DNA of 64,000 nucleotides from contig CALJHX010000012.1 of NCBI GenBank assembly GCA_937770485.1, positions 1-64,000 on the forward strand. The letters are read 5' to 3'. The position numbers were made by a program, and so were the translations under genes. Position 1 is the stretch's first letter; every line of letters starts with the position of its first letter. This stretch comes from an uncultured Verrucomicrobiae bacterium (lineage in GTDB: Bacteria > Verrucomicrobiota > Verrucomicrobiia > Limisphaerales > UBA1096). The notes under the pieces are model-generated. The model saw only the letters and a program-made list of their open reading frames with translations. It did not search any database and had not been told where the DNA came from. This document shows, piece by piece, positions 8,640 through 16,087 of the stretch.

Positions 8640-9205
8640 GAAACAAAAGGGAAAAACTGTTGCCGATTTTTGCAATCCTTGCGGTGGCAATCCTTGCAGG
8701 AGATCGATTGGTGTTGGGGCCGTTGGTTAACAGTTGGCAGACACGTGCTGCAAAAATAATTGAATTGGAGGGGAATGTTGGCAATGGCAACGATTTGCTA
8801 CCTCGGGCAAAGTTAAACACGAAAAAATGGAAGCGGTATTGGGAGGGGAATCTGAATAGTACTAACTCCATCGCGGAGGATGAGGTATTGCGTGCCATTG
8901 AGACCTGGACGGCTGATTCACGGATATTGCTTACGTCAATCAAGCCGCAGTGGCAGAACCATGAGTATGAGTTTCTTGGCAACGAGATTGCGGAAAACAA
9001 AACTTATAGTTACAGGACCTATGATGTTCGATTGGTGGCAGAGGGGACGATGCAGGAAGCGGTCGAATTTGTTCATGCCATTGAGTCGGATGAACTTCCC
9101 TTGAAAATTGAAAAACTCGAATTGGCCTCACGTGAAAAGACCGGCAAATTAATCAGTGTGAGCGTCCATTTTACAGGCCTCCAGCTTGGAGAGGCCTTGC
9201 AATGA
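8636..9205 (+). CDS. gspM: GspM/PilO-like inner-membrane secretion protein
   Basis: 189 residues. A short cytoplasmic tail is followed by one membrane segment (LLPIFAILAVAILAGDRLVLGP). A helical region and a small periplasmic ferredoxin-like domain follow (YDVRLVAEGTMQEAVEFVHAI then LKIEKLELASR). This matches GspM/PilO, which pairs with GspL/PilN. The assignment depends on position (between L and C) and topology as much as on sequence. It overlaps its neighbours by 4 bases on each side. Confidence 0.75.
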   Translation: MRNKREKLLPIFAILAVAILAGDRLVLGPLVNSWQTRAAKIIELEGNVGNGNDLLPRAKLNTKKWKRYWEGNLNSTNSIAEDEVLRAIETWTADSRILLTSIKPQWQNHEYEFLGNEIAENKTYSYRTYDVRLVAEGTMQEAVEFVHAIESDELPLKIEKLELASREKTGKLISVSVHFTGLQLGEALQ

Positions 9206-9972
9206 AGTACATTAAAAATAAGAACCAATTTCCGAAGGGGGGATTTAAAGTTCTTCTATGGATTGGATTGCTTTACGCATCACTTGGCCAGGCGCTTGCC
9301 CAAGTGCCAGAAACAACTACCAAGCCCTCAGAAACAGCTGCCACCCCCTCTGAAAAAGTTGAATCTGCAGCATTAGAGGAGGAAGAAATTGAGGTGACAA
9401 AGCCAATTCCAAGTTCACTCCAAGATTTTGCCATTCTGCATACCAACAACATCTTCGACCGATACCGGAAGCCGCCCAGTCAGGAAACGCCCAGATCTTA
9501 TCCCAAGCCGGAACCTAAAATTGATGCATTCACCGTTATCGGTCTCATGGTTTACGCATCTCCCAAGTCTTCTGAAACTGACCGGCAAATTGCTGTCTTG
9601 GCTGGGTCCTCCTCGGAATACAATGGGGTATTCAAGCTCAATGATCAGATCGATAACCTAAAGTTGATTTCCCTGGATGATAAAGCAGTCTCGTTTGCCG
9701 AAGGCGAAGCCACCTTTAGAGTGGATATTGGAACCGGCTTGAGACGTGTGGATGGTGGTGACTGGAAAGAATCCAGCGAGCTAGTAAAAGCGGCTTCCGA
9801 GAGCCGTTCTTCACGGAGTCAATATTCCAGTCGTGGAACGGCTCGCAGTGATAATAAGGATTCAACAAAAGACTCCGAAGACAAAGGAGACGAATCGGAC
9901 GGTTCAGAGGATTCTGACGCGGAACTTCTTCGCAAAATGATGGAGCGTCGCCAGCAAGAGGTCGGGGAATAA
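9202..9972 (+). CDS. GspC/PilP-like periplasmic connector
   Basis: 256 residues. There is one N-terminal hydrophobic segment (VLLWIGLLYASLGQALAQ) that could be a signal peptide or an anchor. An acidic Glu/Thr/Pro-rich linker follows. The folded domain at about residues 70-180 contains FAILHTNNIFDRYR, FTVIGLMVYASP and FKLNDQIDNLKLISLDDKAVSF, which resembles the HR domain of GspC or the PilP domain that docks on the secretin. The C-terminal 70 residues are low complexity (Ser, Arg, Asp, Glu). It sits just upstream of the secretin genes, as expected for GspC/PilP. I cannot choose between the two names. Confidence 0.65.
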   Translation: MKYIKNKNQFPKGGFKVLLWIGLLYASLGQALAQVPETTTKPSETAATPSEKVESAALEEEEIEVTKPIPSSLQDFAILHTNNIFDRYRKPPSQETPRSYPKPEPKIDAFTVIGLMVYASPKSSETDRQIAVLAGSSSEYNGVFKLNDQIDNLKLISLDDKAVSFAEGEATFRVDIGTGLRRVDGGDWKESSELVKAASESRSSRSQYSSRGTARSDNKDSTKDSEDKGDESDGSEDSDAELLRKMMERRQQEVGE

Positions 9973-9988
9973 AAATACTTTACATACA

Positions 9989-11533
9989 ATGAAAATAAAT
10001 ATGATAAACCGAACAAGCCTAATAGGATTGAAGTGGATCATGTCACTTGGCCTGATGGGTGCCACCACCCTGTTTGCGCAAGAGCGGGAAAACAAAATTA
10101 CGGCCGACCCGCAAACAGGCGAACCAAGTACTTCAGCAATCGCTGAGGATCCGCATCTCACGATGAATTTTGAGGGTGTGCCACTTCAATCTGTATTGGA
10201 GTACATGAGTGAAGCCGCCGATCTCATTATCCTCGGAGAAACTAAAGTAGAAGGCAAAGTTAATATTCTTTCCAAGAAGCCGTTAAATCGCGAGGAAGCA
10301 GTCGAGCTTCTGATCGTAGTGTTGAATGAGAATGGGTATGCCGCGATTCGCCGCGGTGAACGCATGCTTAAGATTGTCGAAAAAGACAAGGCCCTGATTG
10401 AAGACCTTCCGGTAAAGTCTGGAGCCAACCCGGAGGATATCCCGAAGAATGACTTGATGGTTACGCAGATCATCCCGATTCGATTCGGCAATGCCGGGCA
10501 ACTGATCGAGAACATCAAAGAGTTGTTGCCAGACTATGCCACCATCTCCGCGAATGATGGCAGCAATGCAATCATCCTTACTGATACCCAGCAGAATATT
10601 CACCGGATAGCCGAAATTGTCAGTGCACTGGATACCTCCATCTCCAGTATTTCTGAAATCAGGGTTTTCCCGCTTGTCTATGCCGATGCGAAGCAACTGG
10701 CCGACGTTATCAAGGGGTTGTTTGAGAGCAGTTCATCCGGATCAAGCAGGTCATCGAGTAGTCGTAGTTCCGGCAGTTCTGGCATCGCCGAGATGATGCG
10801 TGCGCGCTTTGGTGGAGGAAGTAGCAGCAGTCGAAGCAGCGGGAGTAGTGGCCGTTCCTCCCGTAGCAGCGGCAGCAGCGCCGCGCTGGCAGCGGCGTCC
10901 CGGGTGGTCGCCATCTCCGAAGAAAGAACAAACTCCCTCGTGGTCAGTGCTCCAAGCGACGTTATCCCCACCATAGAACAATTGGTCAAGGAGATGGATC
11001 GAACCATCGAGGATGTCACTGAAATTGAGGTATTCAAATTGCAGAATGCCGATGCCTACGAAATGGCGGAGGTACTCACCAACCTTTTTTCGGACGAGGC
11101 CGAAATTGAGAGTTCTCGTGGAGGATACCGTTTTGGCTCGTATGGACGATCCAGTTCCAGTTCCAGCAGATCTCGGAGTAGCAGTAGCGGAAATTCAAGT
11201 GAAAGGATGCTTCAGCAAAAAAAAGTGGTAGCCGTGGCTGATCCCCGAACCAACTCGGTCATCGTCAGCGCCACCGCCGAGTTGATGGCCCAGATCACAC
11301 TAATGGTTGAGCGGCTTGATGACAACAAAGCCAAGCAACAGAAGGTGTACACCTATTCCCTGCAAAATGCAGACGTTGAAGGCGTCTCCGAAATCCTCCG
11401 TAACATGTTCGAGCAGCAGAACGGCAATTTCAATTCTACGAGAAACCGCAGCAGCAGCGACCAGCAAAACCCGCTGGATAACAGGAGAGTATCAGACCCA
11501 CAGAGCTCCGGTGGCTTTAGTAGCCAGAGGTGA
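9989..11533 (+). CDS. gspD: Secretin GspD, N-domain half (split gene)
   Basis: 514 residues containing only the periplasmic ring domains of a type II secretin. There is a signal peptide (IMSLGLMGATTLFAQ), then an N0 domain (MNFEGVPLQSVLEYMSEAAD, about 57-130) and an N1 domain (IIPIRFGNAGQLIENIKELL, about 150-215). N2 (about 222-335) and N3 (about 343-450) follow, and the first half of one more N domain (VYTYSLQNADVEGVSEILRNMF) ends the protein. N2 and N3 carry long Ser/Arg/Gly loops. There is no beta-barrel; it is encoded by the next gene. The protein ends in a Ser-rich tail exactly where the loop of the fourth repeat would be. Confidence 0.88.
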   Translation: MKINMINRTSLIGLKWIMSLGLMGATTLFAQERENKITADPQTGEPSTSAIAEDPHLTMNFEGVPLQSVLEYMSEAADLIILGETKVEGKVNILSKKPLNREEAVELLIVVLNENGYAAIRRGERMLKIVEKDKALIEDLPVKSGANPEDIPKNDLMVTQIIPIRFGNAGQLIENIKELLPDYATISANDGSNAIILTDTQQNIHRIAEIVSALDTSISSISEIRVFPLVYADAKQLADVIKGLFESSSSGSSRSSSSRSSGSSGIAEMMRARFGGGSSSSRSSGSSGRSSRSSGSSAALAAASRVVAISEERTNSLVVSAPSDVIPTIEQLVKEMDRTIEDVTEIEVFKLQNADAYEMAEVLTNLFSDEAEIESSRGGYRFGSYGRSSSSSSRSRSSSSGNSSERMLQQKKVVAVADPRTNSVIVSATAELMAQITLMVERLDDNKAKQQKVYTYSLQNADVEGVSEILRNMFEQQNGNFNSTRNRSSSDQQNPLDNRRVSDPQSSGGFSSQR

Positions 11534-11588
11534 TAGGGCAGATAAACTTGAATCATTTTTACCGTTATTAAAAAAGGAAAACCAAACA

Positions 11589-12743
11589 ATGAACCGTAAT
11601 CAAACCTTCCGCCATCTCTTGGGGGCGCTGCTCGTCCTGGCTCTTGGATTTGGATGCCTGCTTCCGGACGCCTTGGCACAATTTACCGGACGGTCATCCA
11701 GTGGAACAGGCAGCAACAGTGCAGGTGGAACGGGTTCGCGCCAGTATTTCAACAATACCATGCTCGGCGATGCGCTCATCGAGTTCGATATTGAGACTCG
11801 ATCGATAATCGTCATCGCCGACGAGGAAACCAACCTGCAGATTAGTGGTCTGATCGAGGAATTAGACAAGCCGAAATCCCAGGTGTTGATCAAGGTCGCC
11901 TTCGTCGAGTTGACCCATAACGATAATAGTGATTTAGGTATTGATGCCATTTTCAATGGCTCGATCGGTGGAGGCGAAGGGAATGCGCTCACGGCCGGAA
12001 CGGCATTCGACCTCGGCGGATCGGGCGGCTTGGTGCAACTCAACTACGATGATGTCAGCGTCTCGATGAATGCCATGGCCGAGGAGGGGCGGCTTGAGAT
12101 TCTTTCCCGTCCGTCAATCCTTACACGGAATAATCGTGAGGCACTCATCTCCGTCGGAAGTCTGGTACCATTCGCGCAAAGCGGCAACGTTAACTCCGTA
12201 ACTGGCGTCGCGATTCCCCAGTACGAGTATGAATCTATCGGCATCAGTCTCCGTGTCACGCCGTACATCACCCCGCATGGCTTGGTTGAACTGTCCCTTT
12301 TCCCGGAAATCTCCGAAACAACCGATGAAAAAATCGTCGTTGCCGAAGGGCTTGAACTGCCGGTTTTTGCCACACGCTCCGCCCAGACGGTGGTGGTCAC
12401 GCCCAACGGCAAAACAGTCATCATAGGGGGTCTCATGCAGGACAACAAGGTCGAGACTGAGCGCAAGGTGCCCTTTCTCGGAGATATCCCCATACTCGGC
12501 TCACTGTTTAAGCGTACGGTCAAGAAAGACACAAAAACCGAGTTGCTCATATTTCTGACACCTTTCATCGTTGCAAACCCCAACGACCTTGTTTCCCTTA
12601 CCAAGCAGGAGCGCTCAGGTTCCACTGTCAAAGCCGGCACCGAAAGTGGCAAGCGTTTGGACAACTTCCTGAACACGGACACAGAGGGGAAATTTATTGA
12701 AGCATCACCAATCCAGCCCCAGGATACAAAACTCAAAAAATAG
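11589..12743 (+). CDS. gspD: Secretin GspD, C-terminal barrel half with its own signal peptide
   Basis: 384 residues. It begins with a fresh signal peptide (HLLGALLVLALGFGCLLPDALAQ). A Ser/Gly linker and the second half of an N domain follow (ALIEFDIETRSIIVIADEET, ISGLIEELDKPKSQVLIKVAF). The secretin barrel and its signature are complete: VVVTPNGKTVIIGGLMQDN and KVPFLGDIPILGSLFKRT. The start ATG at 11589 has AAAAAGG at 11571-11577. Together with the previous gene it makes one secretin of normal content. Separate signal peptides mean both halves reach the periplasm independently and must assemble there. Confidence 0.88.
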   Translation: MNRNQTFRHLLGALLVLALGFGCLLPDALAQFTGRSSSGTGSNSAGGTGSRQYFNNTMLGDALIEFDIETRSIIVIADEETNLQISGLIEELDKPKSQVLIKVAFVELTHNDNSDLGIDAIFNGSIGGGEGNALTAGTAFDLGGSGGLVQLNYDDVSVSMNAMAEEGRLEILSRPSILTRNNREALISVGSLVPFAQSGNVNSVTGVAIPQYEYESIGISLRVTPYITPHGLVELSLFPEISETTDEKIVVAEGLELPVFATRSAQTVVVTPNGKTVIIGGLMQDNKVETERKVPFLGDIPILGSLFKRTVKKDTKTELLIFLTPFIVANPNDLVSLTKQERSGSTVKAGTESGKRLDNFLNTDTEGKFIEASPIQPQDTKLKK

Positions 12744-12862
12744 ACTGTAACCAGTCTAGTCATAAACAAGACTGCCACCGGGAGCCCCAAGGATTTGGAT
12801 GATCTTAAATCTCTGGATTCCGATTCAGCGGATCTTTCACGAATCGAGCTTGGCCGATTGAA
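12744..12862 (+). other. Gap after the secretin with an in-frame open extension
   Basis: After the TAG stop at 12741-12743 the same frame stays open for 39 codons to a TAA near 12861. It encodes a hydrophilic Asp/Ser/Leu-rich tail (KDLDDLKSLDSDSADLSRIE). A short inverted repeat, AGACT...AGTCT (12742-12757), overlaps the stop but has no T-run, so it is a weak terminator at best. The two operons converge here. Confidence 0.4.
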
Positions 12863-13879
12863 CTAAATCTCGCGGCCGACCGACTCGGCGATGGGGGCCA
12901 ATTCGTCCATCAACGCGGCGAAACCCTCCAGGTCTATCTGTTGTGCGGCGTCGCTGATGGCCTCAGTCGGGTTTGGGTGCACCTCGACGAGCAGCGCGTC
13001 GGCACCCATGGCAACCGCGCCCTTGCACATTGAGTGCACAAGCGATGCCTTGCCGCAGCCCTGGCTTGGATCGACGACGATCGGGCAGTGGGACTCGGCC
13101 TTGACGATGGCCACCGCAGAGAGGTCAAGGGTGTTCCGGGTGTAATCCTCGAAGGTCCGGATGCCGCGTTCGCAGAACAGCAGGTTCGCGTTGCGGTTGG
13201 CCAGGACATATTCGCCGGCGAGCAGCCATTCCATGATTCGCATCGACATGCCGCGCTTGAGCAGCACCGGCTTGCCGGTCTTGGCAGCGGCGATGATGAG
13301 CTGAAAGTTTTGTGCGTTGCGCGTACCGATCTGCAGCATGTCGGAGTACTCGGCGACCAGTTCAGCCTGATCTTGCGAGAGCAGCTCTGTGACGATCGGC
13401 AGGCCGGTTTCCTCGCGCGCCTTGGCCAAAAGCTTGAGCCCCTCCTCACCGAGTCCCTGGAATTCGTACGGCGACGTGCGCGGCTTGAACGCCCCGCCGC
13501 GCAGCATGCTCGCGCCGGCCGCCTTCACGGCATGCGCGGTTTTCATCAACTGCTCCTCGCTCTCGACGGAGCAGGGGCCGGCCATCACCTGGATTTTTTT
13601 GCCGCCCACGATCACGCCGCCGGCGTTGACGGTGGAGTCCTGCGGGTGCGCCTCGCGGCTTACGAGCTTGTGGCGTTTTTGGATCGGCGTGACCGACTCG
13701 ACCTGCGGCCAGGCGTTGAGCACGTTGAGGTCGCGGTGCGAGTGCTCGTCGCCGATCGCGCCGATCACTGAGCGGGCGACGCCGTGCATGACATGGGGCC
13801 GGTAGCCGAGTTTTTTGATTTCCTCGACGACGGCGTTTTCCTCCTCGGGGGAGACGTTGTTTTTAAGTACGACTATCAT
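12863..13879 (-). CDS. aroF: 3-deoxy-7-phosphoheptulonate (DAHP) synthase, AroF/AroA-beta type
   Basis: 338 residues. The enzyme condenses phosphoenolpyruvate with erythrose 4-phosphate, the first step of aromatic amino acid synthesis. The N-terminal ~70 residues form an ACT/ferredoxin-like regulatory domain (MIVVLKNNVSPEEENAVVEE). The catalytic barrel shows VMAGPCSVES, LRGGAFKPRTSPYEFQGLG, LQIGTRNAQNF, PVLLKRGM and a C-terminal VEVHPNPTEAISDAAQQ, all standard for the I-beta class. It starts at ATG 13879. Upstream on the same strand lie a promoter, a short leader peptide and a terminator, so the gene is probably controlled by attenuation. Confidence 0.95.
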   Translation of the reverse strand: MIVVLKNNVSPEEENAVVEEIKKLGYRPHVMHGVARSVIGAIGDEHSHRDLNVLNAWPQVESVTPIQKRHKLVSREAHPQDSTVNAGGVIVGGKKIQVMAGPCSVESEEQLMKTAHAVKAAGASMLRGGAFKPRTSPYEFQGLGEEGLKLLAKAREETGLPIVTELLSQDQAELVAEYSDMLQIGTRNAQNFQLIIAAAKTGKPVLLKRGMSMRIMEWLLAGEYVLANRNANLLFCERGIRTFEDYTRNTLDLSAVAIVKAESHCPIVVDPSQGCGKASLVHSMCKGAVAMGADALLVEVHPNPTEAISDAAQQIDLEGFAALMDELAPIAESVGREI

Positions 13880-13920
13880 TTTTGTTTTATTTTTTGCGCC
13901 GGAGGAAGCGTGCCTGGGAC

Positions 13921-13952
13921 AAAAAAAGCCGCAGGCTTGGCTGCCTGCGGCT
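13921..13952 (-). terminator. Intrinsic terminator in the DAHP synthase leader (putative attenuator)
   Basis: Read on the minus strand, a 10-bp stem AGCCGCAGGC/GCCTGCGGCT with a 6-base loop is followed directly by seven T residues (13927-13921). It stands 41 bases upstream of the DAHP synthase start codon. No minus-strand gene lies upstream of it, so it can only act on the leader transcript of aroF. The 5' arm of the stem can alternatively pair with GTCTGCG inside the leader peptide frame. Confidence 0.75.
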
Positions 13953-13966
13953 GGGTAAATTCTGTT

Positions 13967-14026
13967 TCAGTTCATCAACAAATTCCCAAGACACGCAGAC
14001 GGCGCGGGCTGGTAAAGAAATACCAT
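13967..14026 (-). CDS. Putative 19-residue leader peptide of the DAHP synthase attenuator
   Basis: Starts MVFLYQP, with Phe codon 3 and Tyr codon 5, and ends at TGA 13969-13967, 14 bases before the terminator stem. Bases 27-33 of this frame (GTCTGCG) can pair, with one G-U, with CGCAGGC in the terminator stem. A ribosome held at the Phe/Tyr codons would leave that segment free and could permit an antiterminator. There is only one Phe and one Tyr, and no strong ribosome binding site. A longer overlapping frame starting at 14057 is also open. The assignment is an inference from geometry. Confidence 0.4.
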   Translation of the reverse strand: MVFLYQPAPSACLGNLLMN

Positions 14027-14075
14027 CCGCTAAAAAACCCGAAAAACTGCGCCCCATGAAAACTCACGTACTCGG

Positions 14076-14103
14076 AGCATATCAAACGCCGCTTGGCTGT
14101 CAA
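14076..14103 (-). promoter_or_regulatory. Sigma-70 type promoter of the DAHP synthase transcript
   Basis: On the minus strand a perfect -35 box TTGACA (14103-14098) and a -10-like TATGCT (14081-14076) are separated by 16 bases. The expected start of transcription near 14069 gives a leader of about 140 bases before the terminator at 13921-13952, a typical size for an attenuator leader. Confidence 0.6.
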
Positions 14104-14175
14104 CCGGTTTTCCGCCTGGCTAGGCGCACTTTTATTTTGCCGCCGCATCGGCCGTTAGGCACATTGCCCCGCGAC

Positions 14176-15774
14176 ATGACTCCTGCAATACGATGGTTCA
14201 TTATCGCGGCAATGGCGCTTCCGGCAACGGCGGCCTTTGCCAAGGAAAAGCCGGACTTCAAGCAGTACAAGCGCATCCACCAAAAAGCACTGAACCTGAT
14301 CCGCACCGGCAAGGCGGTGGCGGCGGTGGAGTTTCTCGCTCTCGCGGAAGCGAAACTGCCGAGGGACGCTGAGACGCAGTACATGCTCGCCGTGGCGCAA
14401 TGCACGCTTGGCCAAGTGGACGCCGCCGAGGCGAGTATCGCCAAGGCGTTGAAACTTGGCCTGCCGGTCGGCCGGATCATCGGCGGTTCGCACAACGGGC
14501 TGGACGCCATCCATAAGCGGCCGCTGATCCAGCGCCTGCTCGAGGAACACGGCAAAACACCGGTACACGGGCCGATGATCGGCAACCTCAGCGGCAACAG
14601 CGCAACCGTCTGGCTGCGCACCGCCACACCCGCCATCGTGCAGGTGGAGGCCAACACTCTCCCGCCGATGCCCGGCGGAAAAGTCTCCGCCGTGGTGCAA
14701 ACAAGGCGCGAGCACGACTTCGTGGCCAAGGCGGTTTTGAACGGACTCAAGCCGAAGACGCGGTACGCTTACACCGTCATAATCGATGGCAAAAAAAACC
14801 AAGGGGAGGGGCAGCAGTTTACGACCTTCAACAAGAGCGGTGAGGCCGGGAAGTTCCGCCTGGCCTTTGGCGGCGGCGCCGGATTTGTGCCGCAGCATGA
14901 GCATGTTTGGAACACCATCGCCGCGACCAGGCCGGATGCGCTGTTTCAACTCGGCGACAACGCGTACATCGACAACACCAACGTGATGGACATGCACCAC
15001 TACTGTTACTACCGCCGTCAGTCGCGCCCCGAATACCGTTCGCTCGTCGCTGGCCTGGGGGTATTTTCCATTTGGGACGACCACGATTTCGGCACCAACG
15101 ACTGCTTCGGCGGGCCGGAGATTGAGTCGCCAAGCTGGAAGCGGCCGGTCTACGAAATCTTCCGCGACAACTGGGTAAACCCGGGCTACGGCGGCGGCGA
15201 CAAGCAACCGGGAATCTGGTGGGACACCTACATCAACGACGTTCATTTTATCTGTGTCGACGGTCGCTATTACCGCACCGACCCGAAGAAAACCAAGGGC
15301 GATTCGAGCATGCTCGGCCCGGCGCAAAAACGTTGGCTGCTCAGCACGATCAAGAAATCACGCGGCACATTCAAGGTGCTGATCTCGCCTGTGCCGTGGG
15401 TATTCAAGGCCAAGGGCGACAGCAGGGACACGTGGAGCGGTTTCAAAAAAGAGCGGAACGAAATTTTCAGGTTCCTCACTGAAAACAAAATCGAGGGCGT
15501 CGTGCTGATGAGCGCCGACCGCCACCGCTCCGACCTCTGGAAAATCGACCGGCCCGGCGACTACGCGCTGTACGAGTTCAACAGCAGTCGGCTGACAAAC
15601 CAGCACGTCCACAAGACGATGGAGGCGGCGATTTTCTCGTACAACGCCAAGCAGTCGTTCGGCACAGTGGACTTCGAGACAACTGCCGCCGACCCGACCG
15701 TAACCTACCGCATCCACACCATCGACGGCGAGCAGGTGTTCCAGCACACCGTCAAGCGCAGTGAGTTGAACTAA
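14176..15774 (+). CDS. PhoD-like alkaline phosphatase / metallophosphoesterase with N-terminal TPR-like region
   Basis: 532 residues, exported. The signal peptide is WFIIAAMALPATAAFA. Residues ~25-120 look like TPR helices (NLIRTGKAVAAVEFLALAEA, MLAVAQCTLGQVDAAEASIA). A fibronectin-like PhoD_N domain follows (GNLSGNSATVWLRTATPA). The PhoD catalytic domain has LAFGGGAGFV, FQLGDNAYID, FSIWDDHDFGTND and VVLMSADRHRSDLW, supplying the expected Asp, Asn and His metal ligands. PhoD enzymes release phosphate from esters or phospholipids outside the membrane. The ATG at 14176 is chosen because it places the signal peptide at the N-terminus. Divergent from aroF. Confidence 0.85.
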   Translation: MTPAIRWFIIAAMALPATAAFAKEKPDFKQYKRIHQKALNLIRTGKAVAAVEFLALAEAKLPRDAETQYMLAVAQCTLGQVDAAEASIAKALKLGLPVGRIIGGSHNGLDAIHKRPLIQRLLEEHGKTPVHGPMIGNLSGNSATVWLRTATPAIVQVEANTLPPMPGGKVSAVVQTRREHDFVAKAVLNGLKPKTRYAYTVIIDGKKNQGEGQQFTTFNKSGEAGKFRLAFGGGAGFVPQHEHVWNTIAATRPDALFQLGDNAYIDNTNVMDMHHYCYYRRQSRPEYRSLVAGLGVFSIWDDHDFGTNDCFGGPEIESPSWKRPVYEIFRDNWVNPGYGGGDKQPGIWWDTYINDVHFICVDGRYYRTDPKKTKGDSSMLGPAQKRWLLSTIKKSRGTFKVLISPVPWVFKAKGDSRDTWSGFKKERNEIFRFLTENKIEGVVLMSADRHRSDLWKIDRPGDYALYEFNSSRLTNQHVHKTMEAAIFSYNAKQSFGTVDFETTAADPTVTYRIHTIDGEQVFQHTVKRSELN

Positions 15775-16087
15775 CGCTTGGCCTAGCGGATGCCCCGCGC
15801 TACTTGATGTGGGGATTTTATTTGTGTCCTGCGTCGGGATAGTAAGTTACGGGAAAACTAAACCCACCCGAGATTGTCACCAACCATCCCCCCCGGAACT
15901 TTCAACCGAAGTGTGCGGGGTGTTGATTTGACCACGATTTCCCATGTGCGACTGTGTTCTTCATTCATGCTCTCTTTATTCCCCATTGTTATGACTTTTA
16001 TTTTCGCCTAGAGGATTATCAATTAAAAAGGAAAAATAAATAACATCAATAGGGTTAGAGTGCTTTTGGTGTTGTGCGGCAACGCAA
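15775..16087. other. Convergent intergenic region without a visible gene
   Basis: 313 bases between two converging transcripts. It begins with CGCTTGGCCTAGCG, a one-base variant of the iterated palindrome. CCCC...GGGG followed by ATTTTATTT at about 15792-15823 is a weak candidate terminator for the phosphatase gene. An AAAAAGGA element near 16026 looks like the ribosome binding sites used elsewhere in the window but no start codon follows. I see no supported open frame. Confidence 0.4.

Noticed and set aside
11534-11588. Secretin split as a mere assembly error
   Set aside because: The second half has its own ribosome binding site and a full signal peptide, which an indel would not create; still worth confirming with reads.
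13921-13952. The hairpin as an ordinary terminator of an upstream gene
   Set aside because: No minus-strand gene lies upstream before 16088, so an attenuator role is more sensible.
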